From contig JAMSLZ010000006.1 in NCBI GenBank assembly GCA_026027325.1, forward strand, positions 620,001 to 684,000: 64,000 nt of DNA. The letters are read 5' to 3'. Shown piece by piece: positions 58,396 through 64,000 of this stretch. Below the pieces are notes generated by a model. It was not told the DNA's origin. It saw only the letters and a list, made by a program, of their open reading frames with translations, and ran no database searches. The stretch is from Actinomucor elegans (taxonomy: Eukaryota > Mucoromycota > Mucoromycetes > Mucorales > Mucoraceae). A program made the position numbers and the translations under genes. The first letter of the stretch is position 1, and every line of letters begins with the position of its first letter.

Positions 58396-60572
58396 ATGAA
58401 GTTTCCCCGATATAGTATACTTTTATATGCGTGTATCGTTTTAAGATTAATAGCAATGACATATTTAACATTGGAAAAAATGGCTTTATATGAGCGCACT
58501 TTCTTTCTATATATGTCTCTTCTCCATATAAAAGCGTTTGTCTATGTAAATAGCAGCAACACAAGTGCACGATTCATATTAAGAGACATGGAGAGACAAA
58601 GGGAAAAAACACAACAAATTTTCCTAAAACTTATAGACACTCACAAGACTTTTGCTTCTTGTACGGCTTCTTTTTTTCATTTATTATATACCTTTCATTA
58701 CAAAATGAAAGTACAATGGACTCTTCCACTGAAGGTATTATACTCTATAGCTATATCATGTTTCTTTGTCGTACCAGCCATGGTAGGCTACGCTTTGCGA
58801 CTTGAAATTACAAGACATTCATTTTGGGTGCTTGGTGTTTATGGTACAGTCGTATTTCTTTTCATCTTTTTGCAGCTCTTTTTCGCTACCATGAATCGAT
58901 TCATGGTACATCGCTATCGTAAAAGACAACCAGATGCTGTAGCACGTCTTAAACATGATAGTACCATCAATGAAAAGGCACTGTCCACGATGAAACAGGA
59001 GAGCATAAATATGGAAATCTCCACAGCAGCTAGCTCCTCTTCTTCTGCATCTACTGCATCGTCCACAGCTAAACCAGTAGCAGAGGATACGGTAGGTCGA
59101 CCTGCCACTATCATGGGCCTTGCAGTTGTAGGCTATCGTGAAGAACCTAGTCTCTTTACCCAATGCCTCGAATCGATCAAAAACCTCAATTACCCAGACC
59201 CCTTCAAAGTCATTGTTGTGATTGACGGTGATGCGCCTGAGGACAAAGAAATGGCTGTTCTGTTCCAAAAGATATTCCCTCAAAGTCCTATCCTTGTTCT
59301 GCCTGAACTGCTATCGGTGTCTTTTGAGAAAATCAAACAGCAACATGCGACTACCGAGAAAACGACAGATTACAATCAATTATTACGTGATACATTTACT
59401 TTGCCTTCTGATACAACGCCTGTGTGCTATATGCAACCTCATCAGGGTAAAAGACATGCTATGTATACAGCTTTCCGTGTATTGATGGCAGCAGGATGCG
59501 AAGCCGTTATGTCTACAGATTCGGATACCAAATTTGATCCAAATGCCATGCTGGAAATGGAACGCGCGCTTTATTGGTTTCCCAAGATTGGTGCTGCAGC
59601 AGGTGATGTACGTATCTGGAACACGCACGATAGTCTACTGTCATTTATGTCTTCGTTGCGATATTGGATGGCTTTTAATATTGAACGTGCAGCTCAAAGC
59701 TTTAACCGCTGTGTTACGTGTGTTTCTGGCCCTATGGGCATTTATCGAGCGCATGTACTGGAAGAGATATTAGATGATTGGATCAATCAAACCTTTCTAG
59801 GCATGGAATGCACATATGGCGATGACAGGTAATGTTTATATATAAAAGAAAGTGATGTTTGACTGAACTATTCCCTAGACATTTGACCAATCGAGCACTG
59901 CTGCATGGCTATCGTGTGGTCTATACACATCTAGCATTCTGTGAGACAGAAACACCCACTGCCTTTTTACGTTGGTTCAAACAACAGACACGATGGTCCA
60001 AGAGTTTCTATCGCGAGTTGCTTTGGAATGCGCGTAGTTTACACAAACATAGTCCATGGATGGCAGCCGAGTTATTTTACCAAGGTGTTTACCCTTTTGT
60101 GCTTCTGTTCTCCATCTTCCAGATCTTGTTTAGCAAATCGCCCTTTGTATTGATCGTTTGGTTGATTTCACTCATGTTGATTGCTTGTATCAAAACGATT
60201 TATTCTATGCTCGTTACGCTCAATTTGAGGTTCTTGGCTTTCCCGCTTTACTCGCTCTATTACATGTTTGGTTTGGTGCCTGCCAAGTTATGGGCTATTA
60301 TCTCGCTGTGGGATGTAGGATGGGGTACATCTGCTAGATCTGCTGCTGAACTCAAACGAGAGAATGTCTTTTGGCTCAAGCTGAAAGAAGCGTTGCCTAT
60401 TTTGCTCTGGTTGATCTTGCTATTTGGCGGTATTGCTTATAATCTGGCTATATTTATAAAAAGCCCTGATCGTATTAATGGATTGGACTTTTTCGGTATT
60501 GGTAGTGGATTACTGTCAGATCCAAACTCAATTGTATTCTATCCTAATCCTAATCATGAATTAACACCTTGA
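58396..60572 (+). CDS. Hyaluronan-synthase-like glycosyltransferase family 2 enzyme (HAS/Cps1-like)
   Basis: Two exons (58396-59828 and 59879-60572) give 708 aa. N-terminal membrane helices (to about residue 180) precede a Ser/Ala-rich linker. The GT2 core starts PATIMGLAVVGYREEPSLF. Catalytic motifs in order: VIDGD, GKRHAMY, STDSDT (DxD, sugar-nucleotide and metal binding), SGPMGIYRAH, GDDRHLTNRALLHGY (general-base Asp region) and QQTRWSKSFYREL (the (Q/R)xxRW motif). C-terminal transmembrane helices follow. The SGP-GDDRHLTNR-QQTRWSKS block is very close to animal hyaluronan synthases and to Cryptococcus Cps1, and differs from chitin synthases, which have QRRRW and EDR motifs. Predicted role: membrane synthesis and export of a beta-linked polysaccharide, possibly hyaluronan or a related polymer. 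Its stop lies only 28 bp from the stop of NPR3 on the other strand. Confidence 0.9.
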
Positions 60573-60600
60573 ATAAACTACTATTCTTTATTATAATCAT

Positions 60601-62776
60601 TCAATAGTGATATACAGTGACAATCTTATCACGATAGTATTTCAATACAAGGCCTAGCTGTTTTCGAGAGATACCTTCACGATAAATGATTTCTTCAATA
60701 TGATGCTGTCCATTCATGTAAGGCCGTAGTCTTTCAAACAGCACAGCTACTTCTTTAGGGGCTCTTTCATAAGTGAGTCGTTTAAGGCGGTTCCATTCAG
60801 GCTCATTCATGGCAGTATTGTTATTGTTAGGACTAGATGACATAGTGGCCTCTGCTTGTGAGTTCTCTCCACCACCACCACCACCATCATATTGTGATTG
60901 AGGCGTTTCATTTCCGATTTTTTTCTCTGACGGCACCAGCAAGACAAGGTACATGTGTAGCTGCACAACCAAGTCTTTTCGTATCAGATAAGTAATGGCT
61001 TCAAGGTATTGATTCTTGAGCTCTTTGACGTGATATACCAAATGGTACTGCTGCGCATGCGACAATTTAGATAGTAATACAGGCAAACTCAGGTTCGGAA
61101 TATGGGATCTGAAATCTGCTTCAAGACTAGCAATGCTATAGATAAAAGGTGAATCATTTGCCAATTCTAAATGCATCATATACTTTACTCATCCAGTTTG
61201 GCATTAGGCGACACAACATAGATATTTCTTGTACTAATGGTATGGATCAATTTGGCCTTTCTCCAATAAATCAAATGTGCGGCTAATCGATAGATTTGTG
61301 CCAAAGAACAATCCAGTAGCAAATGAAGCTCTTGTAAGCTCTGCGTTGGCGTCAAGATCTGTACTAATTGTACCAAAGTAGGGCTGGCATCCAGTGGCAT
61401 ATTTTTGAGCACTTCCTCTGGATCTTCCAACAACAATAGCGTATGATAGGGACATAGCACTGGATAATTATCGTACTCATAACCTGCAACACTATAGATG
61501 TCCATCAAGGAAGATCCATTGTAATTGTCTCTGACGCGTACACTGCCTCCACCACTAACACTACCACCATGCGCAGATGATAGAAGGTTTTCTCGATCTG
61601 AATTGGTAAAAGAGTCATACACATTGTTCATACCAACGATAGGAATCTGTAATGACAGGTCAATAAAATCATTGATAATGACATGTGCTGTAGTATTGGA
61701 TGAAATGGCATTATAGATCTGTCGTATGTCTTTGGCCAAAGAAGATACATCCAATATATCTCTCATGACTTGGTTATACGGCGTGCCTGCAGCATGAGCA
61801 ATTGTTAGAAACAATTCCCTTGTTGGTTTTGGTAGCATTTACCTTTATTAGAAGCTTCTTCTTTTAACCCAAGTACCTTTTCAATCTCCTGTTGCACATA
61901 ACCACATCGCAACTGTTCGTATCTTAAAGCAGAAGAATAACGCAATATGACATTCTTGTACAAGGTTTCTACTTGAGCATTCAACTCTAAATCAGGTGGT
62001 GACAAGACAAATACAACATGGAATAACGTCATATGGATAGATACAGATCCAGGCGATGTGTCTGATGTAGAGTTACCATCATCGTAGTCATCAGTATCCT
62101 TGGTTTTGTTCGTATCATCGTCGGTATCACTGGTATCTTCATCGTTGTCTTTTCCATTACCATCGACCGTATTGTTAGGCGAATAGCGTTTATGGTACTG
62201 ATGTGCTGGCGAAATAGGCGGCACAGGAGAGTTGTGCGCCAAGGGTGAACTGGTTTGAGAATGTGGTGTAGGTGATAGTGGCGAGTTATCTGGTGTAATA
62301 GTACTGCTACTTTCTTGATCTTCTTGATCATGCGTTTGCTGCTGCTGTTGCTGTTGCTTTTGTTGCTGAGGTGAAGTAAGGCTGACGGGATGACCTACAA
62401 ATGTTAAATCGTCCATGGTAAGTTGAAATTTACGATCACAAAGCGATGATCTCGGTGCCAATGTGTCTGCTAAAAACGAAACATCCAAGTTAAATATGGT
62501 ATCACGTCCTGCGGAGGTATCTCGCTTGCTATCATGATGGTCATGGTGATCCGTGCTTGTATTTGTGTCATTACTGTTGGCATTAGATGTACGTCGAAGG
62601 TCTTCGAGATCAGCTTGGAAATTACGCGTTGTGATCGAGGAACCAACAGTGAAATCTTTGATATTGTTTCGTCGTCTATTAGGAGAAGGTCTTTGAGGAT
62701 CAGGAGGGTAGCTGAATAGATAATGATGTCCTCTTGTAGAATTCACTACAAGTAATATTGCCAGCAATGAACTCAT
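60601..62776 (-). CDS. NPR3: Npr3/NPRL3, GATOR1 (SEACIT) subunit
   Basis: Three exons (62776-61843, 61786-61189, 61135-60601) join in frame to give 688 aa. The N-terminus MSSLLAILLVVNSTRGHHYL followed by FSYPPDP is the Npr3 longin-domain start. It continues through NFQADLEDL, FNLDVSFLADTLAPRSSLCD and KFQLTMDDLTFVGHPV. A low-complexity acidic Asp/Thr/Ser insert (about residues 125-245, with a Gln run) interrupts the longin fold, as in other fungi. SIHMTLFHVVFVLSPPDLEL and YCPYH-like VLCPYHTLLLLEDPEEVL follow. Winged-helix modules end with ILTPTQSLQELHLLLDCSLA and HIEEIIYREGISRKQLGLVL, the Npr3 C-terminal signature. With Npr2 and Iml1/DEPDC5 it forms the GAP complex that inactivates Gtr1/RagA and so TORC1 on amino-acid shortage. 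Confidence 0.95.
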
Positions 62777-63930
62777 GGTATACTACAGTTATGACGAGAA
62801 TAACAAAGGCAGGAGGGTGCTTGGCTGAGGCTCCAGCTTGTCTTTGATTTTATTGGCTGGCTGTGATTAAGGTAATAAAAATATGCAATGGAAAATTTCG
62901 ACTTGAATTCATCTTTGATAATAAAAATGTCCAATTAGATACTAGTTGTTTTAATATAATTTGCGCAGAATTTAATTCTAATATAAAGGTCTTTTTTATT
63001 ATTTGAAATATAGAGCCATTTTAAATTACAAACGATTTATTCCTTTATTGGTTTGGTGATAATAAACTTACATTTTTTATAGTATAAAAAAAAAAAAAAA
63101 TGAAAGAAAAAGCATTACAATATCCAGTCATAAGAAATACAAGATATGATGCTATTATTTTGATCTCTTTATTTTGCACTGCAAAAGATGGCCTGAAGGC
63201 AAAACCCCGTCTCATTCCTTAATTTTCATTCTTGTTTAATTGAGTGTGAAAAAATGAAACAATAACAAAGAGATCAAAATGCGATATTCATACTGAAAAA
63301 AAAAAAGATGCAGACCAATAATAGTACGTAAAGAATTAAATTGTGGAACGAATGACGTAAATATGCTATAGTATAATCGCCTTTAAAAACGCATGCTATG
63401 CTTATTTTATCAATAGATGAATATATCATACCAATTTCTCGGTATTTGAAGGCATTTTTTTCCCTTCTGCGATGCTCTGACCGAAGCATTGTTGCCTTAT
63501 CCATCTTATTGGCCGAGAATCATATCCTTTATCTGTTGTATTGCTTCAGTAATCATATACAAATCCTATATAGCTCCCGAGAGCAACTTTTTTTTTAAAA
63601 CGTAAATCAGGGCTCATTCTTGGCAGCAAAAGGATACAAAGAAAAACATTTAGATAAGCCATAGCTTCTTTTTTATTCAATGGCCGCTATACAGTTTGCG
63701 GGATGCCATTTTGATTGTTTTCGCTTTTCTTCTTTTTTACTTTTTTATCACCGAAACTATCATTGAACTGCAAAGATCAGTTCTGCTTGTTTTATTTTTG
63801 GTAGGTATTGAACTGAACTCGATTTCGATCGAGATTTGTCAAAATACTTGAGCATATGGCTAATTCATTTGCTCATTTATTCACCATTATCTATAGATCT
63901 CTTTGAAATCAGTACCACATATTTGACCAA
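62777..63930. promoter_or_regulatory. Divergent spacer between NPR3 and the Ras-family gene
   Basis: About 1.15 kb of AT-rich DNA holding two opposite promoters. It includes an A-run at about 63,087-63,100. No ORF above background and no RNA gene is seen. Confidence 0.45.
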
Positions 63931-63978
63931 ATGATGTTATATAAGCTTGTAGTCCTCGGCGACGGTGGTGTTGGCAAA
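63931..63978 (+). CDS. Ras-family small GTPase, exon 1 only (cut by window end)
   Basis: 16 codons, MMLYKLVVLGDGGVGK, ending at a GTAATG donor (63979). This is the first beta strand and most of the P-loop G1 motif GxxxxGK(S/T). The GDGGVGK form with LYKLVVL matches fungal Ras-2-type proteins better than classical Ras (GAGGVGK). The second ATG (63934) could be the true start. The rest of the gene is beyond the window. Confidence 0.8.
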
Positions 63979-64000
63979 GTAATGCTATTTTCTTTTGATT

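Noticed and set aside
58819..59283. 154-codon minus-strand ORF inside the GT2 gene
   Set aside because: Shadow of a well-supported conserved coding exon on the plus strand.
1..64000. CRISPR array or bacterial operon
   Set aside because: No short regularly spaced direct repeats with unique spacers; genes have spliceosomal introns and eukaryotic families throughout.

Overview
The window is nuclear DNA of a filamentous early-diverging fungus, most likely Mucoromycota and probably Mucorales. The evidence is: AT-rich intergenic DNA; many short (about 50-65 bp) GT-AG introns with TTAAC/CTAAC-like branch sites; fungal-type proteins (FKS beta-glucan synthase, Mdm34 of ERMES, Bot1/mS45, an LDB/Adn1-like regulator) together with SZT2, a TOR-pathway protein that budding and fission yeast lack; and a gene family (2.2-4.3 kb) that I recall as multicopy in Mucor/Rhizopus-type genomes. 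No rRNA or convincing tRNA gene was found, and there are no prokaryotic or viral genes.

Layout. 0-7 kb is accessory: a decayed cysteine-rich/coiled-coil pseudogene, a multi-exon gene of unknown function with an E-x-K motif, and a tandem array of about 597-bp units immediately upstream of it. 7-14 kb holds a small conserved fungal mitochondrial protein, the mitoribosomal protein mS45 and a large GRAM-GRAM-TBC-EF-hand Rab GAP. 15.2-26.3 kb is one very large gene for SZT2. 26.3-30.5 kb is a gene desert with two diverged copies of an old repeat. 30.5-40.1 kb holds the beta-1,3-glucan synthase, SmB of the spliceosome, mitoribosomal uS8m and an NmrA-like Rossmann protein. After another desert come a rhodanese plus tyrosine phosphatase protein (43.5-45.8 kb) and MDM34 (46.1-47.7 kb). 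47.7-54.8 kb is accessory DNA: uncertain exons, a broken ORF, and an apparently intact Tc1/mariner-type DNA transposon (51,435-53,323) with identical 162-bp terminal inverted repeats and a TA target duplication. 54.8-63 kb holds a polyQ-rich LDB/SEUSS/Adn1-like co-regulator, a hyaluronan-synthase-like GT2 enzyme and NPR3/NPRL3 of GATOR1. The window ends inside exon 1 of a Ras-family GTPase.

Functional themes. (1) Nutrient/TOR signalling: SZT2 (KICSTOR) and NPR3 (GATOR1) act in the same amino-acid-sensing branch in animals and lie about 34 kb apart here. (2) Cell envelope: the FKS synthase and the HAS-like GT2 are both membrane polysaccharide synthases. (3) Mitochondria: mS45, uS8m, Mdm34 and the 198-aa conserved protein. 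Genes are compact and often convergent (28 bp between the GT2 gene and NPR3; 108 bp between mS45 and the TBC gene) or divergent with shared promoters (TBC/SZT2, SmB/uS8m, NPR3/RAS). All gene models were spliced by eye from GT-AG sites and reading frame, so internal exon borders are proposals.
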